Assembly: GCA_965652565.1 (NCBI GenBank)
Contig: CBFGWL010000058.1
Coordinates: 1-19,629 of the forward strand
Source of the DNA: RSA11 sp965652565
Lineage (GTDB): Bacteria; Actinomycetota; Thermoleophilia; Solirubrobacterales; 70-9
DNA: 19,629 nt
Reading direction: 5' to 3'
Below are positions 6,726 to 15,165 of this stretch, piece by piece. The translations under genes and the position numbers were made by a program. Each line of letters starts with the position of its first letter. Position 1 is the first letter of the stretch. The notes under the pieces are model-generated. The model was given only the letters and a program-made list of their open reading frames with translations. It did no database searches and was not told the DNA's origin.

Positions 6726-8438
6726 ATGACCGACCGGCGCAAAGCCTCCCGCGGCGACGTGCTCGACGAGCGCACGATGAGCCGCCTGCTCGACGTGGCG
6801 CGCGTGCTCGTCTCCGACCTCGATCTCGAGTCGCTGCTGCGCCGTCTCGTCGAGGAGGCGCGCGAGCTCACTGGCGCGCGCTACGCGGCCCTCGGCATCG
6901 TCAGCGAGCAGCGCGACCTGGAGCGCTTCATCACCAGTGGGATCGACGACGAGACCCACAAGGCGATCGGCGATCTGCCCCGCGGCCGCGGCATCCTCGG
7001 CCTGCTGATCGACGAGCCTCGGCCGATCCGCCTGCCCGACGTCGGCAGCCACCCCCGCTCCTACGGATTTCCGCCCAACCACCCGCCGATGAGCACGTTT
7101 CTCGGCGTGCCGATCTCGATCCGCGGGCACGTCTACGGAAACCTCTACCTCACCGAGAAGGAGGGCGGCGAGTTCGACGAGCGCGACCAGGAGGCGGTCG
7201 TCGTGCTCGCCGAGATCGCCGGCGTCGCGATCGAGAACGCGCGCCTGTACTCCCGGGCGCTCGAGCGGCGCGAGACCCTGGAGCGGGTCGTCGCCCGGCT
7301 CGAGGCGACCTCGGAGATCGGCCGCGCGGTCGGCGGCGAGACGCGCCTGCCGCACGTGCTCGAAACCGTGGCGAAGCGGGGCCGGGCGCTCGTCAACGCG
7401 CGCTCGCTGCTCGTCCTCCTCGAGCGTCGCGGCTCGCTGGAGGTGGCCGTGGCGGCGGGCGAGGCCGCGCCACGGCTCGGCGACATGCGCCTGGCCGTCG
7501 ACGGCTCGGCCTGGCGCCACGTGATGAACGACCGCGAGCCCGAGCGTGTGGCGGCGCTGGACAACCGGCTCGGCATCTCCCTGCGCCAGCTCGGCATGGA
7601 CGCGCGCTACGCGCTGCTCGTGCCGCTGATCTTCCGCGGCCGCGCACTCGGCGTGCTCGCCGCGTTCGACCGCAACGGCGAGACGCCCGAGTTCGACGCC
7701 GAGGACGAGGCGCTGCTCAGCGGGTTCGCATCGAGCGCGGCGATGGCGGTCGCCACCGCTCAGTCGCTCGCCGAGTCCAAGCTGCGTGAGAGCATCGAGG
7801 CGGCCGAGCGCGAGCGGGCGCGCTGGGCGCGCGAGCTCCACGACGAAACGCTCCAGGGCCTCGGCGCGGTCCGCGTGATGCTGGCCTCATCGCTGCGCAG
7901 CGAGGATCCTGAGGTGGCGCGCGAGGCAGTGCGCCGCGCGATGCAACAGGTGGAGGGCGAGATCGCGAGCCTGCGCGCGCTGATCACCGAGCTGCGGCCC
8001 GCCGCGCTCGACGAGCTCGGACTCGCGCCGGCGATCGAGAGCCTCGCGGACAACCACCAGCGCCTGACGGGCGCGCGAGTCCACGTCGCCGTGGCGCTGG
8101 GGACCGCGGAGGACGGCGGCGGGCGCCTGGACCCCGAGCTCGAGTCGGCGATCTATCGCGTCGTGCAGGAGGCGCTCACGAACATCGCCAAGCACGCCGG
8201 CGCGACGCATGTGTGGATCGACGTCCGCGAGGACGCCGACGCGATCTCGATCCTCGTCCGCGACGATGGCGAGGGCTTTGACATGGACCAGCGCACCGAC
8301 GGCTTCGGGCTGGTCAGCATGCGCGAGCGCGTGGCGCTGGTGGGCGGCACCCTGGCGATCGTCTCGACCCCCGGCACGGGCACCGAGCTGCGCGGGCGGA
8401 TCCCCAAGGAGCGCCCGGAGGCGGCGGTCCAGCTCTAG
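6726..8438 (+). CDS. GAF-GAF sensor histidine kinase, NarL-class (DevS/DosS-like)
   Basis: Soluble sensor kinase of 570 residues with no membrane segment. The first GAF domain (about 30-175) resembles M. tuberculosis DevS GAF-A: the GFPPNHPPMSTFLGVPI and GNLYLTEK blocks are present. H119 aligns with the haem ligand His149 and Y141 with the distal Tyr171 (same 22-residue spacing). The second GAF domain (about 195-348) is followed by a HisKA_3 dimerisation domain with phospho-acceptor H372 in RELHDETLQGL. The HATPase_c domain has an N-box QEALTNIAKHA (481-491), a G1 box DDGEGFD (513-519) and a G2 box GFGLVSMRERV (526-536). All catalytic parts look intact. The likely partner is the convergent LuxR-type regulator whose stop is 15 bases away. 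The purine-rich GGAGGG before ATG 6726 is very close to the start, so ATG 6777 is an alternative. Haem binding is inferred from residues only. Confidence 0.9.
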   Translation: MTDRRKASRGDVLDERTMSRLLDVARVLVSDLDLESLLRRLVEEARELTGARYAALGIVSEQRDLERFITSGIDDETHKAIGDLPRGRGILGLLIDEPRPIRLPDVGSHPRSYGFPPNHPPMSTFLGVPISIRGHVYGNLYLTEKEGGEFDERDQEAVVVLAEIAGVAIENARLYSRALERRETLERVVARLEATSEIGRAVGGETRLPHVLETVAKRGRALVNARSLLVLLERRGSLEVAVAAGEAAPRLGDMRLAVDGSAWRHVMNDREPERVAALDNRLGISLRQLGMDARYALLVPLIFRGRALGVLAAFDRNGETPEFDAEDEALLSGFASSAAMAVATAQSLAESKLRESIEAAERERARWARELHDETLQGLGAVRVMLASSLRSEDPEVAREAVRRAMQQVEGEIASLRALITELRPAALDELGLAPAIESLADNHQRLTGARVHVAVALGTAEDGGGRLDPELESAIYRVVQEALTNIAKHAGATHVWIDVREDADAISILVRDDGEGFDMDQRTDGFGLVSMRERVALVGGTLAIVSTPGTGTELRGRIPKERPEAAVQL

Positions 8439-8453
8439 GACCGGCTCGCGGGC

Positions 8454-9158
8454 CTAGTTCGACTGGTCCTTGGGCAGCTCGAGCATGCCGCGCTCGAGCG
8501 CGTAGCGGACGAGCTCCGAGCGCTTCGTCACGCGCAGCTTCTGCTGAATATGGGCGCGGTGCGACTCGACGGTGCGCACGCTGATGTAGAGCTGCTCGGC
8601 GATCTCGGCATTCGTGTGGCCGAGCGCGATCAGGCGCAGGATCTCCAGCTCGCGGGTGGACAGATCGTCGGGCTGGCCCGGCGGCTCGGCAGCGAGGCGG
8701 GCGCCCAGGTCGGGCTGCAGGTACGTGTTGCCCTCTGCCGCGAGCCGGACCGCCTTGACGAGCTCGGCGTCGGCGGCCTCCTTGAGGATGTAGCCGCGCA
8801 CGCCGGCCTGCATCGCCTCGCGCGCGAAGGCCGGCTCGCTCTGCATGGTGAGCACGACGACGTTGGTCTCCGGGGAGGCCTCGAAGATCTCCGGCAGCGC
8901 CTCGAGGCTCGCGCGCCCGGGCATGTTGAGGTCGAGGATCAGGACGTTCGGCCGGTGGCCGCGCACGTAGCGGATCGCGTTCTCCACGTCGCCCGCCTCC
9001 GCGACGACCTCCATCCCCGGCTCGGCCTCGAGCAGCATGCGCAGGGCGCTGCGGACGACGGCGTGATCGTCCGCGAGCACGATGCGGATGCCCGCGCCGC
9101 GCTCCTCGGAAGCGCCGTCGGGCGAGTTCACGGCAGGGTTGGACGCCTGGTGCGACAT
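8454..9158 (-). CDS. LuxR/NarL-family response regulator
   Basis: DNA-binding response regulator of 234 residues. The receiver domain (about 24-140) has the acidic pair D30-D31, phospho-acceptor D76 in LILDLNMPG, T104 and K126. The LuxR-type helix-turn-helix domain (about 165-222) begins with the LSTRELEIL pattern and carries TNAEIAEQLYISVRTVESHRA, typical of the NarL/FixJ group. A 20-residue disordered N-terminus precedes the receiver, as in many actinobacterial members. The plus-strand kinase ends 15 bases from its stop, so they are almost certainly cognate but are transcribed toward each other. A possible ribosome site, AAGGTG, lies nine bases before the ATG. Target genes cannot be read from this window; msrB, whose gene lies divergently across a 166-base gap, is a candidate. 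Confidence 0.92.
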   Translation of the reverse strand: MSHQASNPAVNSPDGASEERGAGIRIVLADDHAVVRSALRMLLEAEPGMEVVAEAGDVENAIRYVRGHRPNVLILDLNMPGRASLEALPEIFEASPETNVVVLTMQSEPAFAREAMQAGVRGYILKEAADAELVKAVRLAAEGNTYLQPDLGARLAAEPPGQPDDLSTRELEILRLIALGHTNAEIAEQLYISVRTVESHRAHIQQKLRVTKRSELVRYALERGMLELPKDQSN

Positions 9159-9324
9159 CGCCTAGCGCACCTTATGGATGGGGGTTAATAGGAGCATCGG
9201 CGTAGCTCACGGAACGGGGTTTCGGCAAATTACTGAAGGCCCAATACCCACGCCCAAGGGCGGAACGCAGCCGCGACTACCCACTACCTTGGAAGAGCAC
9301 GCAATGCCAAGGAGGCGAGCGAAC

Positions 9325-9732
9325 GTGGAGAAGGTCGAGAAGATCGAGAAGAGCGAGGCCGAGTGGCGCGAGGAACTCTCGCCGGAGGAGTACCACGTCC
9401 TGCGGGAGAAGGGCACCGAGCCGGCGTTCACCGGCATCTACTGGGACGCGAAGGACGACGGCGTCTACCGCTGCCGCGCCTGCGGGCAGGAGCTCTTCTC
9501 ATCTGCGACCAAGTACGACTCGGGCACCGGCTGGCCGAGCTTCTACGAGCCGCTCGCCGACGAAGCGGTTGAGACCGCGCCCGACAACAGCTTCTTCATG
9601 CGGCGCACCGAGGTGCTCTGCAGCCGCTGCGGCTCGCACCTGGGGCACGTTTTCGACGACGGCCCGCAGCCGACCGGCCTGCGCTACTGCATCAACTCCT
9701 GCTCGCTGCAGCTGGATAAGTCCGAGGACTGA
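9325..9732 (+). CDS. msrB: Peptide-methionine (R)-S-oxide reductase MsrB
   Basis: Cytoplasmic repair enzyme that reduces the R-epimer of methionine sulfoxide in proteins. Start chosen: GTG at 9325, because AAGGAGG (9309-9315) lies nine bases before it; ATG at 9304 is in frame but has a weaker GGAAG. From the GTG the protein has 135 residues. Structural zinc ligands: C50-x2-C53 and C99-x2-C102. The GTGWPSF block is at 67-73, and H108 in the LGHVFDDGP strand matches the conserved active-site His. The catalytic cysteine is C122 in GLRYCINS. Two oddities: the usual resolving cysteine (SGCGWPSF in many members) is Thr68, and an extra cysteine, C126, sits four residues after the catalytic one. Divergent from the response regulator and convergent with nuoI. 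It could protect against oxidants produced by respiration. Confidence 0.93.
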   Translation: MEKVEKIEKSEAEWREELSPEEYHVLREKGTEPAFTGIYWDAKDDGVYRCRACGQELFSSATKYDSGTGWPSFYEPLADEAVETAPDNSFFMRRTEVLCSRCGSHLGHVFDDGPQPTGLRYCINSCSLQLDKSED

Positions 9733-9742
9733 CCGAACGGCG

Positions 9743-9756
9743 CGCGCCCGGGCGCG
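9743..9756. terminator. GC palindrome between convergent msrB and nuoI
   Basis: CGCGCCCGGGCGCG is a perfect 14-bp palindrome inside the 50-base gap between the msrB and nuoI stop codons. A second small stem, GCGGG with CCCGC, follows at about 9759-9770. The position suggests a two-way terminator for msrB and the nuo operon. There is no T-run, so this rests on position and symmetry only. Confidence 0.3.
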
Positions 9757-9782
9757 GCGCGGGTGCCCGCTGAGGGAGCGGA

Positions 9783-10346
9783 CTACTCGCCGTCGACGCG
9801 CAGCGGCGTGCGCTCGATCGGCTCGGCGAGCAGCATCTCCTTCGTGAAGATCAGATCGCCGCGGTTGTAGTCGGCCATCTCGTAGTCGTGGCCCATCGTG
9901 ATCGCGTCGAACGGGCACGCGACCTCGCAGTAGCCGCAGAAGATGCAGCGCGAGAGGTTGATCTCGTACACGGCTGCGTAGCGCTCTCCGGCGGAGACGC
10001 GGTTGGCCGGGTCGTTCTCCGCCGCGACCACGCGGATGCAGTCGGCCGGGCAGGCGGCCGCGCATAGCGAGCAGCCGACGCACTTCTCGAGGCCGGTGTC
10101 CTCGAAGCGATGCAGCTTGTGGCGCCCGCGGAAGCGCGGGTACACGGCCGTCTTCTCCTCCGGGTACTGGATCGTGACCGGACCCTCGATCATGCGGGCC
10201 ATCGTTGTCTTCAGCCCGCGCAGCGTCTCACCGAAGACGCGGTAGGCGCCCTTGATGCCGCCGGGCTCGGGGCCGCGCTGAACTGCGACCACGTCGGAGT
10301 CCGGGAGGTACGGGAACTGCCTGGTTTCGGTGTCGGCTTTGGCCAT
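9783..10346 (-). CDS. nuoI: NADH-quinone oxidoreductase subunit I (NuoI)
   Basis: Connecting subunit of complex I carrying the two [4Fe-4S] clusters N6a and N6b that pass electrons from NuoG towards NuoB. 187 residues. Cluster ligands are C89, C92, C95 with C144 for one cluster, and C134, C137, C140 with C99 for the other, in CVGCSLCAAACP and CIFCGYCEVACPFDAI. The FEDTGLEKCVGCSLC and DAITMGHDYEMADYNR blocks are typical of the family. An N-terminal extension of about 35 residues precedes the conserved core. The ATG is nine bases after the nuoH stop, with GAAGGAG close to it. It is the last gene of the operon; no nuoJ follows, which is unusual compared with 14-gene nuo operons. Confidence 0.96.
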   Translation of the reverse strand: MAKADTETRQFPYLPDSDVVAVQRGPEPGGIKGAYRVFGETLRGLKTTMARMIEGPVTIQYPEEKTAVYPRFRGRHKLHRFEDTGLEKCVGCSLCAAACPADCIRVVAAENDPANRVSAGERYAAVYEINLSRCIFCGYCEVACPFDAITMGHDYEMADYNRGDLIFTKEMLLAEPIERTPLRVDGE

Positions 10347-10355
10347 GGCTCCTTC

Positions 10356-11351
10356 TCAGAAGATGGTCACCAAGACGGCGGTGACGAGGGCGTTCAGGGT
10401 CGCGAGCGGCAGCAGGACCTTCCAGCCGAAGCTCATGAGCTGGTCGTAGCGCACGCGCGGCAGCGTCGCGCGCACCCAGAAGAACACGAACATCAGGCTG
10501 AGGATCTTGACCAGCATCCAGACCGGGTCGAGGAATCCGGGACCCGGGCCCTTCCAGCCGCCGAGGAAGAACGTGGACGCGATCCCGGAGATCACGAACA
10601 TCTCGAGGTACTCGGCGAGCATGAACGTGCCCCAGCGCATGCCGCCGTACTCCGTCTGGTAGCCGGCGACGAGCTCCGCGTCGGCCTCCGGCAAATCGAA
10701 CGGCGCGCGGTTGGCCTCAGCGAAGCCGGCCGTCATGAAGATCAGAAAGCCCAGGAACTGCGGGATCACGAACCACACGTCGTCCTGGGCGTGGACGATC
10801 TCGGTGAGCGAGAGCGTGCCCGCCATCATGATCGCGCCGAGCAGCGCCAGCGCCATCGAGATCTCGTAGGAGATCAGCTGGGCGGCGGAGCGCATCGCCC
10901 CGAGGAACGAGTACTTCGAGCCCGAGGCCCAGCCGCCGAGCAGGAGCCCGTAGAAGGCGATCGAGCCGAAGGCGAAGAAGTAGAGGACGCCGATCGAGAC
11001 GTCGATCCCGTAGAAGCCGACGCCGTTCTTGACGTCTCCCCAGGGAAGAATCGCGAGCGTCGCGACGCCGCTGAAGACGACGAGCGCCGGCCCCGCGGAG
11101 TACAGGCCGCGCAAGGCGCCGCGCGGCGCGAAGGATTCCTTGCCGATCAGCTTGAGCGCGTCGGCGGCGGGCTGCATGAGGCCCATGGGCCCGACGCGGT
11201 TCGGGCCGTAGCGCGCCTGGAAGCGGCCGAGGATCTTGCGCTCGACCACGGTGAGCACGGGCGCGATCGCGAAAACGCCGGCGAAGATCACGAGCGCCTT
11301 GACGATCAGGATCCAGGTGGCCTCGGCGAAGCCGACCTCGGCGATCAGCAT
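10356..11351 (-). CDS. nuoH: NADH-quinone oxidoreductase subunit H (NuoH)
   Basis: Membrane subunit of complex I that forms much of the quinone tunnel where the arms meet. 331 residues with about eight or nine membrane helices. The highly conserved first cytoplasmic loop is present (ERKILGRFQARYGPNRVGP, then MQPAADALKLIGKE). A second loop holds the acidic series around AEANRAPFDLPEADAELVAGYQTEY, which lines the quinone chamber in solved structures. The C-terminal FFWVRATLPRVRYDQLM block is also typical. The start is ATG at 11351, whose first base is the last base of the nuoG TGA (TGATG junction), implying translational coupling. The reading frame stays open far upstream of this ATG inside nuoG, but that part is a shadow frame. 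Confidence 0.97.
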   Translation of the reverse strand: MLIAEVGFAEATWILIVKALVIFAGVFAIAPVLTVVERKILGRFQARYGPNRVGPMGLMQPAADALKLIGKESFAPRGALRGLYSAGPALVVFSGVATLAILPWGDVKNGVGFYGIDVSIGVLYFFAFGSIAFYGLLLGGWASGSKYSFLGAMRSAAQLISYEISMALALLGAIMMAGTLSLTEIVHAQDDVWFVIPQFLGFLIFMTAGFAEANRAPFDLPEADAELVAGYQTEYGGMRWGTFMLAEYLEMFVISGIASTFFLGGWKGPGPGFLDPVWMLVKILSLMFVFFWVRATLPRVRYDQLMSFGWKVLLPLATLNALVTAVLVTIF

Positions 11352-13846
11352 CAGCTGCCACCCCCCGCGGCGATGACCTCGAGCTGCGGCTTCTCCGGCT
11401 CCACGCGCGCGACGTCCACCTCGAGCTCCGCCAAATCGCCCAGCTCGGCTGGATTCGCGTCGCGGATGCCCCGGACGACGAAGCCCGCGCCGGGCAGCAT
11501 GCGCTCGCGCACGACCACACGCGCGCGGATCGATGTGCCGTTTGAGCTGAGCTCGACCTCGTCGCCGTGCCCAACGCCGATGCGCTCGGCGTCCACGGGC
11601 GCGAGCTCGAGCCGCTGGTGCGGCAACAGGAAGCGCAGAGCCGGGCTCTGCTCGGTCGCCTCGTCCACCCACAGGTCCCTGCAGACCCCAAGGCGCAGGC
11701 GTCCGTTGGAGGTCGAGGGGCCGGTAGCGGTCGCGACCGCCGCCGCGCGGGCCGAGGTGCTCGGCTGCGGCCAGGCATCGGCGGCGCCCTCGCGCTCCTG
11801 CCAGCGCAGGCCGAGGCCGCCGATCTCCTCGTGGGTGAGGCCGGCGTAGATCGGCGCGTCCCGGCCGATCGCGGCCAGCGCCTCGGGGGCCGAGTCGATC
11901 CCGGTCTCGTGCCCGAGCAGCGCGGCGAGCTCGGCCAGCCACTGCCAGCCGTGACGGGTGGCGTCGGGGTGCGGGATCGAGGGGCGCAGGCGCTGCAGGC
12001 GGCCGTCGGGATGGGTGACGGTGCCCTCCTTCTCGGCGTGCGTCTCGAGCGGCAGGAAGACGTTCGGGTTCGTGCCCGGAGTCTCGAACGCGCCGACCTG
12101 CAGGACGAAGCGCGCGGCGGACAGCGCCTCGCGCCACCCCTCGGGATCGGGCAGCTCGCGCAGCGGGTCGATGTCCCAGAGGATGAGCGCCTCGAGCTCG
12201 CGGTTGCGCAGCGCCTCGCGGATCTGAGCGGCGTTCATGCCCTCCTCGGTCTCGCTGAGCCCGGGGCCGGCGACCGGCAGGCAACCGACCTCGCGCAGCC
12301 CGCGCGCGTTCGTGCGCTCGGGGACCTCGAAGAGGCCCGCGCCGTCAGCGCCCGCCTCGAGCGACTCGGCGCACTCGAGCAGGAGGCGCAGCGCCGCCTC
12401 GCCGTGGGGGCCGTGCCCGATCCCCTCGCCGAAGATGATCACCGTCGAGCCGGGGCGCAGCTCGCCCGCGAGGCGGGCGGCGTCCTCGGCGTAGGGGCCG
12501 CTGGCGCCGTCGCCGCGACGCAGCTCGGCGGCCAGGTCGGCGAGGAAGGCGACGGCCTCGCCCGGCGCGTAGCGGGCGGTCTCCTCGGCGCCGCCGTCGA
12601 GCGTGGTCGGCCGCTCGGTGGCGATCACCGCGCGCGTGCCGTGGCGGCGCATCGCCTTGCGCAGGCGCAGGTCGAGGATCGGCATCTCGTTGAGCGGGTC
12701 GGCGCCGATGATGAGCACGGACTCGGCGCGGTCGATGTCGGTCATCGCGGCGCCGAGCTCGGGCCGCGAGAGCTCGAGCAGCGTGTCGCGCTCGATGTCC
12801 TGGCCGCCGCGCGAGTCGATGTGCGGGGAGCCGAGCGCCTGACGGGCGATGCGCTGCAGCAGGTAGCCCTCCTCGTTGGAGGCCTGCGAGCCGATGAGCA
12901 CCGCCGTCCGCGGGCCCGCCTTGCGCAGCGCCTCCGCCGTGCGCTCGAGCGCCTGCGCCCAGGTCGCGGGCGTGAGCGTTCCGCCGCCGCCTACCTGCGG
13001 CTCGGTGATCCGGTCCTCGGCGTGGATCATCTGGAAGCCGAAGCGGCCCTTGTCGCAGAGCCAGCCGTCGTCGACGTCCTTGTTGTCGCGGGCCAGCGTG
13101 CGCATGACGCGCTCGTCGCGCACCGTGAACTTCACGTTGCACTGCGAGGGGCAGAGCGTGCAGATCGTGCCCGCTTCCTCGATGTCCCAGGGCCGGGCGC
13201 GGAAGCGATAGGCCTCGGAGGTGAGGGCACCCACCGGGCAGAGCTCGATGATGTTGCCGTGGAAGGGGGCGATGTAGGGGCGGTCCTCGAAGGTGCCGAC
13301 GTAGCTGCGCGCCCCGCGCTCGAGCAGCTGGAGCTGCTCGTCCTCGGCGACCTCCTGGCTGAAGCGCACGCAGCGGTAGCAGAGGATGCAGCGCTCGCGG
13401 TCGATGCGCACGAGCGGCGAGAGCGGCACCGGCTTGCGGAAGTGGCGCTTCGGGTCGGTTACGCGGCTGCGGCCCGGGCCCCAGCCCATCGCGATGTCCT
13501 GCAGCGGGCACTCGCCGCCCTTGTCGCAGACCGGGCAGTCGAGCGGGTGGTTGACGAGCAGGAACTCGACGACAGCGTTCTGCGCCTCCTTGACGCGCTC
13601 GGTCTGCGTGTAGACGACCATGCCGTCGCGCACCGGCGTCGAGCAGGCCGTCTGCAGCTTCGGAATGCCCTCGATCTCGACCAGGCACATGCGGCAGGCG
13701 CCGACGGGCGGGCCGAGCTTCGGCTCGTAACAGAAGACGGGGATCTCGATGTCGCCGCCCTTCGCGGCGTCGACGAGCATCGTGCCCTCGGGGGCACGGA
13801 CCTCGACGCCGTCGATGACGAGCGTGACCTCGTTGCGCTCACTCAT
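11351..13846 (-). CDS. nuoG: NADH-quinone oxidoreductase subunit G (NuoG)
   Basis: Largest peripheral subunit of complex I, carrying the chain of iron-sulfur clusters between NuoF and NuoI. 831 residues. The N-terminal ferredoxin-like domain has [2Fe-2S] ligands C39, C51, C54 and C68. The His-Cys motif H100-x3-C104-x2-C107-x5-C113 binds N5. C153, C156, C159 with C203 bind N4. An extra set, C229-x2-C232-x3-C236-x27-C264, matches the N7 cluster known from E. coli and Thermus and absent from mitochondria. The rest is a molybdopterin-oxidoreductase-like domain (about 285-700) that has no role in molybdenum binding in complex I, followed by a molydop-binding-type beta domain (about 710-820). The ATG overlaps the nuoF stop as ATGA. 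Length is within the range of long actinobacterial forms. Confidence 0.97.
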   Translation of the reverse strand: MSERNEVTLVIDGVEVRAPEGTMLVDAAKGGDIEIPVFCYEPKLGPPVGACRMCLVEIEGIPKLQTACSTPVRDGMVVYTQTERVKEAQNAVVEFLLVNHPLDCPVCDKGGECPLQDIAMGWGPGRSRVTDPKRHFRKPVPLSPLVRIDRERCILCYRCVRFSQEVAEDEQLQLLERGARSYVGTFEDRPYIAPFHGNIIELCPVGALTSEAYRFRARPWDIEEAGTICTLCPSQCNVKFTVRDERVMRTLARDNKDVDDGWLCDKGRFGFQMIHAEDRITEPQVGGGGTLTPATWAQALERTAEALRKAGPRTAVLIGSQASNEEGYLLQRIARQALGSPHIDSRGGQDIERDTLLELSRPELGAAMTDIDRAESVLIIGADPLNEMPILDLRLRKAMRRHGTRAVIATERPTTLDGGAEETARYAPGEAVAFLADLAAELRRGDGASGPYAEDAARLAGELRPGSTVIIFGEGIGHGPHGEAALRLLLECAESLEAGADGAGLFEVPERTNARGLREVGCLPVAGPGLSETEEGMNAAQIREALRNRELEALILWDIDPLRELPDPEGWREALSAARFVLQVGAFETPGTNPNVFLPLETHAEKEGTVTHPDGRLQRLRPSIPHPDATRHGWQWLAELAALLGHETGIDSAPEALAAIGRDAPIYAGLTHEEIGGLGLRWQEREGAADAWPQPSTSARAAAVATATGPSTSNGRLRLGVCRDLWVDEATEQSPALRFLLPHQRLELAPVDAERIGVGHGDEVELSSNGTSIRARVVVRERMLPGAGFVVRGIRDANPAELGDLAELEVDVARVEPEKPQLEVIAAGGGS

Positions 13847-15165
13847 GCGTGCGCCCCCAGCGGGACGGGCGGCAGGTCGTCGGGCGCGGCGTCGAGCGGA
13901 CCGCCGTGTGCGGCGCGTGCCCGCTCGATGACCTCCTCGAACTCATGCCGGAACTTGCGGACCATCGAGCCCACCGGCATCGCCATCGCGTCGCCCAGCA
14001 CGCAGAGGCAGTTGCCGATGATGTTCTCCTGGACCGAGGAGATGATGTCGAGATCCATCGGGGTGGCCTCGCCGCGCACCACGCGCTCGAGCATCTTCAC
14101 GGTCCAGTTGGTGCCCTCGCGGCAGGGCGTGCACTTGCCGCACGACTCGTGGTGGTAGAAGCGCGCCGTGCGCAGGGCGAGCTGGGGGACCGACGTCGTG
14201 TCGTCGCCGACGATGATCGCGCCCGAACCGAGCATCGAGCCCGCCTCGGCCATCGCCTCGAAGCTGTAGGGCAGGTCCAGGTCCTCCTCGGTGAGGACCG
14301 GCGCGGACGATCCTCCCGGGAACCAGACCTTGACGCGCCTGCCGGGGGGCGGCCCGCCCGCGAGCCCGTAGATGATCTCCCGCGAGGGGATGCCGAGCTC
14401 GATCTCGTAGTTGCCGGGCCGCTGCACGTGCCCGGAGACCGAGACGACCTTGGTGCCGGTCGACTGCTCGGTGCCGAGCGACTTGTACCAGTCGGCCCCG
14501 TTGCGCACGATGTGCGGCACGTTCATGAGCGTCTCGACGTTGTTGATCAGCGTCGGACCGCCGTAGAGGCCCTGCACGGCGGGGAACGGCGGCTTGAGGC
14601 GCGGGTTGCCGCGCTTGCCCTCGAGCGAGTCGAGCAGCGCGGTCTCCTCGCCGCAGATGTAGGCGCCGGCGCCGCGGTGGACGACGAGCTCGACGTTGCA
14701 GTTGGAGCCCAGGATCCCCTCGCCGACGAGGCCCGCCTCGTACGCCTCGCGCAGCGCCGCGTCGAGGACGTCCGCGACGTCCCAGTATTCGCCGCGGATG
14801 AAGATGAAGGCGTGCTGGGCGCCCACGGCGATCGCGGAGATCACGATCCCCTCGATCAGCCCGTGCGGGTTCTTGAACATGAGCTCGCGGTCCTTGAAGG
14901 TCCCGGGCTCCGACTCGTCGGCGTTGCAGCACAGGTACTTGGGCATGTCCCCGCGCGGCAGGAACGAGCCCTTCTTGCCCATCGAGAAGCCCGCGCCGCC
15001 GCGGCCGCGCAGGCCGGAGGCCTCGATCTCCTCGATGATCTGATCCGGGTCGAGCTCGCGCACCGCGCGCTCGAGGGCGCGGTAGCCGCCGCGCCGCTTG
15101 TAGACGTCCAGGGTGTTCAGCCCCGGCTCGTCGAGGTTGCGAAACAGAAGGCGTCGCTCAGACAT
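13843..15165 (-). CDS. nuoF: NADH-quinone oxidoreductase subunit F (NuoF)
   Basis: NADH-oxidising subunit of complex I, which binds NADH, FMN and cluster N3. 440 residues. Glycine-rich FMN/NADH site: GLRGRGGAGFSMGKKGSF at 51-68. NADESEPGTFKDRELM at 81-96 and GAGAYICGEETALLDSLEGKRG (165-186) are flavin- and nucleotide-binding blocks. The [4Fe-4S] N3 ligands are C342, C345, C348 (SCGKCTPCREG) and C388 (NCLCVLGD). Start: ATG at 15165, giving MSERRLLFRN; the frame is open upstream to 15249, but that part encodes the end of nuoE in another frame. It overlaps the nuoE stop by eight bases (15158-15165). A short unstructured tail follows residue 420. Confidence 0.97.
   Translation of the reverse strand: MSERRLLFRNLDEPGLNTLDVYKRRGGYRALERAVRELDPDQIIEEIEASGLRGRGGAGFSMGKKGSFLPRGDMPKYLCCNADESEPGTFKDRELMFKNPHGLIEGIVISAIAVGAQHAFIFIRGEYWDVADVLDAALREAYEAGLVGEGILGSNCNVELVVHRGAGAYICGEETALLDSLEGKRGNPRLKPPFPAVQGLYGGPTLINNVETLMNVPHIVRNGADWYKSLGTEQSTGTKVVSVSGHVQRPGNYEIELGIPSREIIYGLAGGPPPGRRVKVWFPGGSSAPVLTEEDLDLPYSFEAMAEAGSMLGSGAIIVGDDTTSVPQLALRTARFYHHESCGKCTPCREGTNWTVKMLERVVRGEATPMDLDIISSVQENIIGNCLCVLGDAMAMPVGSMVRKFRHEFEEVIERARAAHGGPLDAAPDDLPPVPLGAHA

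Noticed and set aside
9212..9240. Possible ECF/SigR-type promoter (GGAAC at the left) before msrB
   Set aside because: No matching -10 (GTT or CGTT) occurs at the required 16-18 base spacing.
9178..9303. N-terminal extension of msrB from ATG 9178
   Set aside because: This stretch is lower in GC and does not look like coding sequence; AAGGAGG before GTG 9325 gives a better start and a normal-length MsrB.
11352..12284. Upstream continuation of the nuoH frame, giving a 642-residue product
   Set aside because: The added part is antisense-like Arg/Pro-rich text inside nuoG; normal NuoH begins at the ATG at 11351 and has the family length.
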